Below, piece after piece: positions 27,378 through 36,397 of a DNA stretch of 64,000 nucleotides. The first letter of the stretch is position 1, and each line of letters begins with the position of its first letter. Origin of the DNA: Flavobacterium gelidilacus DSM 15343 (GTDB taxonomy: Bacteria; Bacteroidota; Bacteroidia; Flavobacteriales; Flavobacteriaceae); assembly GCF_000422685.1 (NCBI RefSeq), contig NZ_KE383903.1, forward strand, positions 325,402-389,401, given 5' to 3'. Under the pieces are notes generated by a model that saw only the letters and a program-made list of their open reading frames with translations, did no database searches and was not told the DNA's origin. A program made the translations under genes and the position numbers.

Positions 27378-29291
27378 ATGAAAAAATTTTACGCACTATT
27401 ACTTTTAGTACCATTCTTTGTTTTAAGTCAAAACAACAAAGAAAATTATGATTACTTTGTTCAGTTTAACACAACTCAGTTTGCTAAGAAAGTTACTATT
27501 GATAGCTTGTTTAATCACAACTTATTTAAAAGTTTTAATAAGGAAAAATCCGATTTTAAATTAAAAGAATTTGTTGCTCTCTTAGATAAATCCAAAAATG
27601 CTACAATTCACGGTGACTATAAAGATAGTCTAGCTTACACACAAATTACACTTCCAATTGTTGATGAGAAGAAAATTACAGAATTAATTCAGAGAAAATT
27701 ACAAAAAAACACCGTTTCTAAGGACGATAAAATTATTAAAAAATCAAAATACTCTATTTATTCACCACCAAATGAAGATTTTTCATTAGCTTGGAATAAA
27801 AAAGCATTAGTCATTTATATTACTTACGAAAATACTCCAGGAAGTTACGCCACAGAAAGTGTTTATGATACTTCGTACATAGTTGACGAGGTAGAAGCTG
27901 TTGAAGTAATAAGTGATGCTAATTATTACGAAGAAGAAGTTGTGGAAGAAGCACAAGTTGTCGAAGCGGCTTCAGGAAGAGTTGAAATTGAAGAAGGTGT
28001 ATATGAAACTTCTGTTGCAACTGAAGAATATGATGAAGAATATGATGAAGAAGCGATAGAAGCGACAGAAGTTGTAGAAGTAGAAGATGATTATGACTAT
28101 GATGATAATTATTATAAAAGATTGAGAGAACAGCAAGAAGCAAGAGCAAATGCTTTAAGAATAGTTAAACACGAAAGACAGTTGAAAGACATTGATAAAC
28201 TCTTTAAAAAAGGTTTTGATATTCCTACTTCATCAAATGTGAATAAAAATGCTGATATTTCTGCTTGGATGGATTATCAAGCATTGGCAGGTAAAATGAG
28301 TTCTTTATATTATCTTTTTGGAAAAATGAATCCAAATACAACTCCAAATACTTCGATGTATAGTATAAAAGGAATGGGAATGGATATGTTTTTTGAAGAT
28401 GACAAAGCTAGAATTGAACAAACGGTTGAATATACAGAACCATTGGCAGCTGTAATGCAAAAAGTTATCTCAAGAAAACCAAATGATAAGATTTTCAATT
28501 ATTTTCCCAAAAATGAACCTTTAGGATATTTTACTTATCATATGAGTACAGAAGAAATTCTGAAAAATTATCCAGCAATTGTTGAACAATCTTTTTCTGC
28601 TTTGCCAATTGAAAAGGATGGTTTAGATATTGCTATGGATCTTATGACAACTATGTTAGATGAAGAAGCGACTGCAACCCTATTAGATGGAGATTTTACA
28701 ATGTTTTTTCATGGAATGGAAAAGTTTGATTACACTTATAAATCGGTTGAGTACGATGATGATTATGAAGAAATTGAAGTCGAAAAAACCATTGTTAAAA
28801 CCAGACCTATTTTCTCCTTTATTATGACATCAACTCATGCAAAAATGAGCGAAAAATTACTAAAACTAGGAGTAAGAAAAGAAGTTTTAGTGCAACAAAA
28901 TGGTACTTATAAAGTAAAAGAAAGTAATGAATTTGGTGATATGTATATTATGAAAGAAGGAGATGTTCTTGTTTTTTCTAATGGACTACAATACTTAGAA
29001 AAAGGTTCTCAATCTGATTTTTCTAAAAAAGTAGAAAAAGAAACTTCGGATAATTATTTTACAGGAAACTTCAACATTCAAAATTTCATTAAGAGCTATA
29101 TGTTAGTAGAAGATTTTGGAAGAGATACTGCAAAAGCATTGCGTTTTGCAGATCAATTTAGAAATATAGAAATGAAATCTTCAAACAAATTAGACGGAAA
29201 TAAAATGAAAGTAGAAATGAATTTGAACTCAAATTTCTCTAATAAAAACATCCTTTTACAAACTTTAGATTTGATAGATTACATGAAATAA
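27378..29291 (+). CDS. Exported protein with long acidic tract, function unknown
   Basis: 637 aa. Signal peptide (FFVLSQ) and an N-terminal segment of about 150 residues that reads like a bacterial DUF with alternating strands. Residues about 165-245 form a low-complexity tract rich in Glu, Asp, Tyr and Val (for example EEYDEEYDEEAIEATEVVEV). A mixed alpha/beta C-terminal part of about 380 residues follows. It pairs with the lipoprotein 8 bases upstream. The acidic tract may bind cations or be flexible; no enzyme motif is visible. Confidence 0.8.
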   Translation: MKKFYALLLLVPFFVLSQNNKENYDYFVQFNTTQFAKKVTIDSLFNHNLFKSFNKEKSDFKLKEFVALLDKSKNATIHGDYKDSLAYTQITLPIVDEKKITELIQRKLQKNTVSKDDKIIKKSKYSIYSPPNEDFSLAWNKKALVIYITYENTPGSYATESVYDTSYIVDEVEAVEVISDANYYEEEVVEEAQVVEAASGRVEIEEGVYETSVATEEYDEEYDEEAIEATEVVEVEDDYDYDDNYYKRLREQQEARANALRIVKHERQLKDIDKLFKKGFDIPTSSNVNKNADISAWMDYQALAGKMSSLYYLFGKMNPNTTPNTSMYSIKGMGMDMFFEDDKARIEQTVEYTEPLAAVMQKVISRKPNDKIFNYFPKNEPLGYFTYHMSTEEILKNYPAIVEQSFSALPIEKDGLDIAMDLMTTMLDEEATATLLDGDFTMFFHGMEKFDYTYKSVEYDDDYEEIEVEKTIVKTRPIFSFIMTSTHAKMSEKLLKLGVRKEVLVQQNGTYKVKESNEFGDMYIMKEGDVLVFSNGLQYLEKGSQSDFSKKVEKETSDNYFTGNFNIQNFIKSYMLVEDFGRDTAKALRFADQFRNIEMKSSNKLDGNKMKVEMNLNSNFSNKNILLQTLDLIDYMK

Positions 29292-29309
29292 TCTTAAAGT
29301 TTAACTACT

Positions 29310-29349
29310 AAAAAAAGAGCAGTAATTTAAGGATTACTGCTCTTTTTTT
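29310..29349. terminator. Bidirectional terminator between the acidic protein gene and hemF
   Basis: A perfect 17-bp stem, AAAAAAAGAGCAGTAAT (29310-29326) and ATTACTGCTCTTTTTTT (29333-29349), with a 6-base loop, works in both directions and ends at the hemF stop codon. Confidence 0.92.
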
Positions 29350-30251
29350 TATATCCATTCTTTTGGATTCATTAATGTTTTAATTAGCTTTTCTTCATCA
29401 CTTCCTTCTTCTGGATGATGATCATATACCCATTGCACATGTGGTGGCAAACTCATAAGAATGCTTTCTATTCTTCCGTTCGTTTTTAGTCCAAATAAAG
29501 TCCCTTTATCATGAACTAAATTGAATTCTACATAACGACCACGACGAATTTCTTGCCAATTTTTTTGAACATCAGTATATGATAAATCTTTGCGTTTTTC
29601 AACAATTGGAACATATGCTTCTAGAAAACTATTTCCAACTTCAGTTACAAAGTTGAACCAATTTTCCATTTTCATTTCTGTGGTTTCTTTGCAATAATCG
29701 AAGAATAATCCACCAATTCCACGAGCTTCATTTCTATGTGCGTTCCAAAAATAAGCATCACATTGTTTTTTATATTTTGGATAAAACTCTGGATTATGTT
29801 TATCGCAAGCCGTTTTGCAGGTTTGATGAAAATGAGTTGCATCTTCTTCAAATAAATAATAAGGTGTTAAATCTTGTCCACCACCAAACCAACTATTGAT
29901 AACATTTCCTTTATCGTCATACATTTCAAAATATCTCCAATTAGCATGAACAGTTGGAACCATCGGACTTTTAGGATGAATAACTAAACTCAAACCACAA
30001 GCAAAGAAATCCGCTTCACCAACATTGAACAATTTCTGCATAGAATCTGGTAATTTTCCATGAACAGCAGAAATATTTACACCTCCTTTTTCGAAAACAT
30101 TTCCGTTTTCGATAACGCGAGTTCTTCCGCCACCACCTTCTGGTCTATCCCATAAATCTTCACGAAACTTGGCTTTTCCGTCAATAGTTTCTAATCCTTT
30201 GCAGATTTGATCTTGTAAATTTTGTATGTATGCGAAAAATTTGTCTTTCAT
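29349..30251 (-). CDS. hemF: Oxygen-dependent coproporphyrinogen III oxidase
   Basis: 300 aa, the usual HemF length. It has the signature region NSWFGGGQDLTPYYLFEEDA and HRNEARGIGGLFFDY, plus RRGRYVEFNLVHDKGT. It converts coproporphyrinogen III to protoporphyrinogen IX with O2, so this step of heme synthesis is aerobic. No HemN is seen here. It lies downstream of the OmpA-like and Cys-rich genes on the same strand. Confidence 0.97.
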   Translation of the reverse strand: MKDKFFAYIQNLQDQICKGLETIDGKAKFREDLWDRPEGGGGRTRVIENGNVFEKGGVNISAVHGKLPDSMQKLFNVGEADFFACGLSLVIHPKSPMVPTVHANWRYFEMYDDKGNVINSWFGGGQDLTPYYLFEEDATHFHQTCKTACDKHNPEFYPKYKKQCDAYFWNAHRNEARGIGGLFFDYCKETTEMKMENWFNFVTEVGNSFLEAYVPIVEKRKDLSYTDVQKNWQEIRRGRYVEFNLVHDKGTLFGLKTNGRIESILMSLPPHVQWVYDHHPEEGSDEEKLIKTLMNPKEWI

Positions 30252-30298
30252 TTATTTTTTTGTTGAATAATTCTTGTATTTTTTACATATAGAATATT

Positions 30299-30946
30299 CT
30301 ATTTTTCTACTAAATTTATTTGTGAAATGTATTCCTTTAAAAACTTTTCTACTTGAATAGCTTCTGTAAAATATTTCGGTTTATCATCTATAATGATGTG
30401 AATTAAATATCTTTCATTAACGTATGCGATGTAACTTACACTGTCTTCTTCACCACCATAAGGTGAAAAACGTGAGGATACAATCACGCTATTTTTGTAT
30501 TTTTTATTTAATGGTGAAAGACTGTGAGAGCCTAATCCTACTGCACCAGGTTGAAATACTATTAAGTCTATATTTTTAGATGCTATTCCCATTTTAGATT
30601 CAAAAAAAGGATCTTTATAGTCTTTAATTTCAACTCTTAAATTTTGTCTTGTTTTCTGTAAACAATAATCAATAGTTAATATACAATCCATATTTTGAAC
30701 GGCACAACTTGTAAGCTGCTTAAATATATACCCTTTGTATTCAAGTATTTTTGGAAACATCAAATATTCAGTTTCTTTATAAGCAGTTTTACATCCAACA
30801 TCTTCCCATGCTGGTATTTTTGGTGAATAACCATCTTCTATGCTTGGACAACAAGATGGTTTATTTATGTTGTCGCAATCATTTTCTACCTGTGAAAAAA
30901 CAATTTGAACAAAACAAAAAGACACTAATATTAGTAGGTTTTTCAT
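30299..30946 (-). CDS. Exported cysteine-rich protein, function unknown
   Basis: 215 aa. A signal peptide (CFVQIVFSQ) is followed by a Cys-rich N-terminal third (DCDNINKPSCCPSIEDG, GCKTAY, TSCAVQNMDCILTIDYC), which suggests several disulfides in an exported protein. No family is recognised. It follows the OmpA-like lipoprotein gene by 9 bases and precedes hemF, so it is probably co-transcribed with the former. Confidence 0.75.
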   Translation of the reverse strand: MKNLLILVSFCFVQIVFSQVENDCDNINKPSCCPSIEDGYSPKIPAWEDVGCKTAYKETEYLMFPKILEYKGYIFKQLTSCAVQNMDCILTIDYCLQKTRQNLRVEIKDYKDPFFESKMGIASKNIDLIVFQPGAVGLGSHSLSPLNKKYKNSVIVSSRFSPYGGEEDSVSYIAYVNERYLIHIIIDDKPKYFTEAIQVEKFLKEYISQINLVEK

Positions 30947-30955
30947 ACGATATTA

Positions 30956-31996
30956 TTAAAACTTTACTAATTCAACACGTCTATTTTTAGCTTTGTTTTC
31001 GTCTGAATCATTTGCTACTAATGGTTTTTCAGAACCAAATCCACTAGCTTTTAAACGTTTAATACTAATCCCTTTTCCTGCCAAAGCATACATTACTGTA
31101 TTTGCTCTATCAGTAGAAAGTTCTTTATTTCTAGCCACGCTTCCTGTATTATCTGTATGTCCTTCAATAGATAATTTTAAGTTTGGATTGCTTGATAATA
31201 GAATAAATATTTCATCAACAAGCTTTATCCCATCAGGTTTTAAAGTTGCTTTGTCTGTATCAAAATTAATATTTAAGACGGCTTTTCCTTTTGCATCGAT
31301 GTCTTTTTGCATTTCAGAAGCTGTTGGAGCTTTAATGGTTTGTTTAAAGCCTTCTAGCTCTACTACACCAACTTCTCCTTCGGCTGAATTTGACCAAACC
31401 TGAAACATTATTTTTCCGTTTTTGTGATTTAAGGCATAATGTCTTATTGGATCACTATTCCAAGGATCACCTTGAATATATTTATGAACAGTATAATCAT
31501 CAACTTTATTAATTTCCTTAAGAAATTCATTAGGAATTTGTCCTTTAAATAATAAAATAGCCCCAATGTTTACAAGATATTCGTCTACACTTTTATCAAA
31601 TTTAAATTGGTTGAAATCTGCTTTCTTTTCAGCCATTGCAAAATCAAGTTCCGCTTTTTTTCCTTCAGCATTATAAAATGAAGTCCCATTATACATAATC
31701 ATTTTACTGAAATCAGAAAATTGCGTCATTCCGTTTTTTGCAATTTCATTATGACCATCTTTCCAGATAATGAAACCTTCTGGAGCAGTTACATAAGGGA
31801 AAGCACCAATTTCTGACGATGATTCAGAAATTTTAGTCCAATCAAAAGACTCTAGGAAGAAAGGTGCTTCATCTTCTACAGAATTATTTTCCGTAACAAT
31901 TTCCTCCTTTGAACCTTCAACAGTTGAAGAATCATTATCTTTTTTACATGCAAAAAAAAGTAATCCTAACGATAATAAAGCAATTGTTTTTTTCAT
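30956..31996 (-). CDS. OmpA-family lipoprotein
   Basis: 346 aa. The lipobox LLFFACKK (Cys17) and an acidic linker (17-45) precede a unique region of about 190 residues (ESFDWTKISES to VELEGFKQT). The C-terminal OmpA peptidoglycan-binding domain (about 235-346) has INFDTDKATLKPDG, EGHTDNTGSVARNKELSTDR and the end NRRVELVKF. It should tether the outer membrane to peptidoglycan. A 19-bp palindrome lies about 48 bases upstream. Confidence 0.92.
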   Translation of the reverse strand: MKKTIALLSLGLLFFACKKDNDSSTVEGSKEEIVTENNSVEDEAPFFLESFDWTKISESSSEIGAFPYVTAPEGFIIWKDGHNEIAKNGMTQFSDFSKMIMYNGTSFYNAEGKKAELDFAMAEKKADFNQFKFDKSVDEYLVNIGAILLFKGQIPNEFLKEINKVDDYTVHKYIQGDPWNSDPIRHYALNHKNGKIMFQVWSNSAEGEVGVVELEGFKQTIKAPTASEMQKDIDAKGKAVLNINFDTDKATLKPDGIKLVDEIFILLSSNPNLKLSIEGHTDNTGSVARNKELSTDRANTVMYALAGKGISIKRLKASGFGSEKPLVANDSDENKAKNRRVELVKF

Positions 31997-32043
31997 TACA
32001 TTGATGTTTAGTTTTTTATACTTTATAAATATGAATTAGAGAC

Positions 32044-32062
32044 TAATTAAAGACTTTAATTA
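32044..32062. promoter_or_regulatory. 19-bp palindrome upstream of the OmpA-like gene
   Basis: TAATTAAAG (32044-32052), a central A and CTTTAATTA (32054-32062) form a perfect palindrome. It has no T run, so it fits an operator better than a terminator. In AT-rich DNA it could be chance. Confidence 0.35.
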
Positions 32063-32157
32063 AAAAGACAATAGTACTAAATTTTAAATCTTAAAATAAT
32101 GGTTTTCTTTTTATTTGATTAAGAATTAACAATTAAATAATCTTAATTGAAGACTAT

Positions 32158-33183
32158 TTATTTGCCGTACTCTTTAACAGCATCCACAAAAGCTTTCGCA
32201 TGATCAACAGGTATATTTGGTAAAATTCCGTGACCAAGATTTACGATGTAATTATCTTTACCGAATTCGTCAATCATTTCGTGAACCATTTTCTTAATCA
32301 CAGGAATTGGAGACAACAATCTAGAAGGATCAAAATTACCTTGTAATGTTTTCTTTCCACCTGTTAAATATCTTGCATTTCTTGGAGAAACAGTCCAGTC
32401 TACACCAATTGCTGCTGCTTTTGATTTTGCCATTTCGTCTAATGCAAACCAACATCCTTTTCCAAAAACAATAACCTTTGTTTCTGGTGCTAAAGCTTCC
32501 ACAATTTGGTTCATGTAATTCCATGAAAATTCTTGATAATCAACTGGAGAAAGCATTCCTCCCCAAGAGTCAAAAATTTGTACTGCATTTACTCCATGTT
32601 TTACTTTTTCTTTCAAATATAAAATGGTTGTATCTGTAATTTTTTGTAACAATAAATGAGCTGCAACTGGATTTGAAAAACAAAATCCTTTAGCTTTATC
32701 AAAACTTTTAGATCCTTTTCCTTCCACAGCATAGCAGAATATTGTCCAAGGTGAACCTGCAAATCCAATTAAAGGAACTTCGTTGTTCAATTTTTCTTTT
32801 GTCATGTCAATAGCATCCATAACATAACCTAAAGTTTCGTTTATGTCTGGAACAAATACCTTATCCACATCAGAAGCTTTACGAATTGGATTTGGTAAAA
32901 CTGGTCCAATTCCGTCTTCTAATTCTACATCAATTCCCATGGCTTGTGGAATTACTAAAATATCTGAAAACAAAATAGCAACATCCGGCTTGATAATTCT
33001 AATAGGTTGAACAGTGATTTCAGAAGCTAATTCTGGCGTTTTACATCTTGTAAAAAAATCATATTTTTCTTTGATTGCCATAAATTCTGGCAAATATCTT
33101 CCTGCTTGACGCATCATCCAAACGGGTGGTCTATCAACAATTTCGTTGTTTAAGGCTTTTAAAAATAAGTCGTTTTTAATCAT
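32158..33183 (-). CDS. hemE: Uroporphyrinogen decarboxylase
   Basis: 341 aa, the normal length. Both family signatures are present: [17 protein letters not shown] near the start and [20 protein letters not shown] around residues 140-160. The conserved [12 protein letters not shown] region is intact. It makes coproporphyrinogen III. It follows hemD by 44 bases on the same strand. Confidence 0.97.
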   Translation of the reverse strand: MIKNDLFLKALNNEIVDRPPVWMMRQAGRYLPEFMAIKEKYDFFTRCKTPELASEITVQPIRIIKPDVAILFSDILVIPQAMGIDVELEDGIGPVLPNPIRKASDVDKVFVPDINETLGYVMDAIDMTKEKLNNEVPLIGFAGSPWTIFCYAVEGKGSKSFDKAKGFCFSNPVAAHLLLQKITDTTILYLKEKVKHGVNAVQIFDSWGGMLSPVDYQEFSWNYMNQIVEALAPETKVIVFGKGCWFALDEMAKSKAAAIGVDWTVSPRNARYLTGGKKTLQGNFDPSRLLSPIPVIKKMVHEMIDEFGKDNYIVNLGHGILPNIPVDHAKAFVDAVKEYGK

Positions 33184-33227
33184 TTTTTCTAAAGTTTCAA
33201 AGTGACTTAGCAGCAGAGTTACTAAGT

Positions 33228-33884
33228 TTATTTATAATATTTTATTACTTCATCAATTACATTTTCAACTGTTGGTTGAGCTGCAATTTGTATGTTTTTT
33301 GTTTTATTTTCTAATGCTTTTGCTGTTGTTGTTCCAATGCAAAAACAAGTTTGATTTTCTATTTTGTTTTTCATCAAATAACTTTCAATCGCTGACGGAC
33401 TAAAAAATAGAATTCCATCAATGTTTTCTTTTACTCTCTTTGGATTTAAAGCTGTTTCATAAACTATTACTTCATTCCATTTTATAAAATTATCATTTAA
33501 CAAATCAGGTAAAGTGTTTCTTCTAATATTCCCTGAAAAAAAGGTAAACGAATGATTTTTATATTTTTCTCTAATAATTAGTCCTAAATCACTTGCGTAA
33601 TCAGCGCTTTCTTGAACTAAATAATGATGTTTTTCAAGGAAAAGCTTTGTTTTTTGTCCAACACAAAATATTTTTTTATCTCTTACTTGATTTTCTATTC
33701 TGTTTTTTAAAACACTTTTAACAGCGTTTTTACTAGTGAAAATTACGTATTCATTAAGTTTTTTAACTTGAAAATCTACTATTGTAGTCTTAATAAATTT
33801 TTTCTCTATTACATTAAAGTTAACATCAGAAAGTTTTTTAATTTCTACTTTTTTTAATTTTTTTGTAGATAGAATTGTTTTCAA
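33228..33884 (-). CDS. hemD: Uroporphyrinogen-III synthase
   Basis: 218 aa, starting with a TTG codon at 33884; no in-frame ATG lies nearby and the ILSTKKL start is typical of bacterial HemD. The weakly conserved HEM4 fold is recognised by [37 protein letters not shown] and [11 protein letters not shown]. It closes the tetrapyrrole ring with D-ring inversion. It starts 3 bases after the trkA stop, so it is read from the same message as the potassium genes. Confidence 0.9.
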   Translation of the reverse strand: MKTILSTKKLKKVEIKKLSDVNFNVIEKKFIKTTIVDFQVKKLNEYVIFTSKNAVKSVLKNRIENQVRDKKIFCVGQKTKLFLEKHHYLVQESADYASDLGLIIREKYKNHSFTFFSGNIRRNTLPDLLNDNFIKWNEVIVYETALNPKRVKENIDGILFFSPSAIESYLMKNKIENQTCFCIGTTTAKALENKTKNIQIAAQPTVENVIDEVIKYYK

Positions 33885-33887
33885 AAT

Positions 33888-34595
33888 TTATAATTTTATT
33901 TCACTTTCTTCTTGGTCTTCACAATAAAAAGAAATGTCCTTATTGTTTCCATAAACCACTAAAATATCACATTCTTGTAAAACCGTTTGTGGTGTTGGCC
34001 GACCAATAGTTTCTTTAATTATAGTTTTTTTACCTATTAAATTGCGTTTTTCACGCTTTCTTATTATTGTTATTAGTGTTAGATGATACTTGTCAATATC
34101 GTTCAATTCGGCTAAAGTTTTACCGTGAAATTCTGATTTTGATTTTACTTCAGAAATAGTATAATTGTTATCCAATTGGTAATTTTCTAAAGTCGTTTTA
34201 AAATTGATTTGTTTGGTTAATCTATCTGCAGAATCTTGTTCTGGATGAACAATACTATGAATTCCCATAGCTTCTAAAACCGTATCGTGAATTGGTGACA
34301 AGGCACGAGAAATAATCTTAACATCAGAAAGTTTTTTAATAATAGCTGTCGTAATAATAGCTGCACCTTCATTTTCACCAATGGCAACAACAACTTTATC
34401 TGCATCCTTTAAAGGAACAGCATCAAAGGCTAATTCATTAGTTGAATCCATACAAATAACATGAGAAATTTTGTCTTTTAAAAGGTTTATTTTTTCCATG
34501 TTTTTATCTATTCCAATAACTTCATTTCCCGTTTCCGTTAGTGATAACGATAATGACATTCCGAAGTTTCCTAATCCAAAAACGATTACTTTCAT
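33888..34595 (-). CDS. trkA: TrkA/KtrA-type potassium channel regulatory subunit
   Basis: 235 aa. The RCK N domain (1-130) starts with the nucleotide-binding GLGNFGMSL and has GIDKN at the second strand. The RCK C domain (about 145-220) follows. One N/C pair is the normal KtrA size; large TrkA proteins have two. It gates the TrkH-type channel encoded just upstream (11-base gap). It sits between hemC and hemD, which is unusual. Confidence 0.92.
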   Translation of the reverse strand: MKVIVFGLGNFGMSLSLSLTETGNEVIGIDKNMEKINLLKDKISHVICMDSTNELAFDAVPLKDADKVVVAIGENEGAAIITTAIIKKLSDVKIISRALSPIHDTVLEAMGIHSIVHPEQDSADRLTKQINFKTTLENYQLDNNYTISEVKSKSEFHGKTLAELNDIDKYHLTLITIIRKREKRNLIGKKTIIKETIGRPTPQTVLQECDILVVYGNNKDISFYCEDQEESEIKL

Positions 34596-34606
34596 TTTGT
34601 ATAGTA

Positions 34607-36349
34607 TTAATTAATCAAAATATTTTCTTTTGGATACTCATAAAATTGATGATTCAATTGACGAAGTAATCCAACCATTAAATTGAGCATTCCTATTCTA
34701 CCAATAAACATTGTTGCAATTATTACATATTTACTTGGCTCAGATAAAGTTGATGTAAAATTTAAACTTAAACCAACTGTACTATAAGCAGAGAAACATT
34801 CAAAAACAACCGTTAAAAGAGGCGTGTCAGTAGGTTCAAATATCAATAATGCCATGATGGAAATTCCAATCACTATTAATGAAATGCATAAAATAGCAAA
34901 TGCACGAGAAGTTGAATCACTGCTAATTCTTCTTCCTAATATTTGAATTCGACCCTTACCCATTGCAACAGCAAAAATGTTTAAAGTAGCTAATGCAAAG
35001 GTACTCGTTTTTATACCACCACCTGTTGATGCTGGTGAAGCTCCAATCCACATTAAAAATATCATAAACAACAGTGAAGGAACGTTGAATTTTGTAAAAT
35101 CTACTGTATTAAAACCCGCAGTTCTTGGTGTAACAGAATTAAAGGCGGCATTCGTGATTTTTCCAAACACAGTATCGTGCATTAAAAGTGTATTGTTATA
35201 TTCAGATATGTATAAAAATATAAAACCTGAAACTAATAAGAATAAAGTAGTATAAATTACCAATCTTGTATTTAAAGTTATAATTCTAACTTGCTTGTGA
35301 ATTCTACCTTTATCAAACAACTCTAAAACGTAGGTTTTTATATATTGATAAAAATTGAAAATTATGTTGTGTCCTAATCCTCCAAAAATAATTAATATCA
35401 TAATTATCCATTGCAAGAAGTAATCAAATCTTATACTTTCATCAAATAGTCCAGCTGAGAAAATTGAAAATCCAGCATTACAAAAAGCTGAAATTGAATG
35501 AAAAATTGAAAAGAAGAATTTGTTAGTTATACTATCATTGTCTAAGACCGAAAAGTAGATAAAAACGGCTCCAATAAACTCAACGGAAAGTGTAAAAATA
35601 ACCACATTTAAAGCAGCTCTAAAAACATCTTTTAGTCCTTCAGTAGCGATAAAATCCTTCGTGTTTAGCCCTTCTTTAAAAGATGAACTTCCTCTAAAAA
35701 AGAAAGCAAAGAATGAAGTAAATGTTAGAATTCCAATTCCACCTAATTGTATTAAAACTAAAATTATGGATTGTCCAATTATTGTAAAGTCTTTAGCCGT
35801 ATCAACAACCGCTAAACCAGTTACACAAACAGCACTAGTTGCAGTGAATATAGCATTTGTAAATGAAATTCCATTAGTTGTTGCACTAGGAAGCATTAAT
35901 AAAAAAGCACCTGTTAACCCTAATATGATGAAACTTCCAACAAAGACAATTGCTGGATTAAAATAAATATCATAAATATGACGAACTAAAACAAGAAGTC
36001 GTATCAAAAAGTAAAAAATTAATCCTCCTTCTAATATTGGTTTAACTTTTTGTAATATGAAAGAAAAGCTGAAATCTAAATGAATTAATGCTGTAATAAA
36101 TGAAGCAAAAAGTATTGAAGACAATAAAATAATGTTAGCTAATGCTACCTTTTTATTGCTCTTAAACTTATATTTAATGAATTTGAACAGGTTAAAACCT
36201 AACAAGGAAAAAGACAAAATAATCAATCCAATTACGTGAGGAGAATTATAATTTTCTTGAAAATCATACCCAAAATCAAATACAATAAATAACAAAACAA
36301 TGATGTCAAAAAATCGGTATAGGTAATTGAGTAATGATTCTTTTTCCAT
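34607..36349 (-). CDS. trkH: TrkH/KtrB-family potassium uptake protein
   Basis: 580 aa, longer than usual (about 450-500) owing to extra N-terminal helices (about 1-130). Four selectivity-filter repeats are seen: TATSAVCVTGLAVVD, SISAFCNAGFSIFS, FNSVTPRTAGFNTVDF and CFSAYSTVGLSLNF, each with the conserved Gly. It imports potassium through the inner membrane with the TrkA partner. It starts 48 bases after hemC, with a hairpin directly before its ATG. Confidence 0.93.
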   Translation of the reverse strand: MEKESLLNYLYRFFDIIVLLFIVFDFGYDFQENYNSPHVIGLIILSFSLLGFNLFKFIKYKFKSNKKVALANIILLSSILFASFITALIHLDFSFSFILQKVKPILEGGLIFYFLIRLLVLVRHIYDIYFNPAIVFVGSFIILGLTGAFLLMLPSATTNGISFTNAIFTATSAVCVTGLAVVDTAKDFTIIGQSIILVLIQLGGIGILTFTSFFAFFFRGSSSFKEGLNTKDFIATEGLKDVFRAALNVVIFTLSVEFIGAVFIYFSVLDNDSITNKFFFSIFHSISAFCNAGFSIFSAGLFDESIRFDYFLQWIIMILIIFGGLGHNIIFNFYQYIKTYVLELFDKGRIHKQVRIITLNTRLVIYTTLFLLVSGFIFLYISEYNNTLLMHDTVFGKITNAAFNSVTPRTAGFNTVDFTKFNVPSLLFMIFLMWIGASPASTGGGIKTSTFALATLNIFAVAMGKGRIQILGRRISSDSTSRAFAILCISLIVIGISIMALLIFEPTDTPLLTVVFECFSAYSTVGLSLNFTSTLSEPSKYVIIATMFIGRIGMLNLMVGLLRQLNHQFYEYPKENILIN

Positions 36350-36351
36350 TT

Positions 36352-36372
36352 ATTCTGAACTTGTTTCAGAAT
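36352..36372. repeat. Short palindrome directly before trkH
   Basis: ATTCTGAA (36352-36359), CTTGT loop and TTCAGAAT (36365-36372). The hairpin ends 2 bases before the trkH ATG, at the junction with hemC. From memory, very similar palindromes are scattered in flavobacterial genomes (unverified). It could shield the trkH start or simply mark an insertion edge. Confidence 0.55.
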
Positions 36373-36397
36373 CTTACGAAACTGAGACGTTTACATA

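Noticed and set aside
27885..28120. Possible DNA tandem repeat in the acidic tract
   Set aside because: The repetition is amino-acid low complexity (Glu, Asp, Val, Tyr) without a fixed DNA unit.
30993..31403. 136-codon open frame on the plus strand opposite the OmpA-like gene
   Set aside because: It is the complement of the conserved OmpA domain; codon pattern and lack of a promoter argue against a gene.
33184..33227. Possible hairpin between hemE and hemD
   Set aside because: CTTAG and CTAAG can pair, but the arms are short and interrupted; not stronger than chance in this AT-rich DNA.
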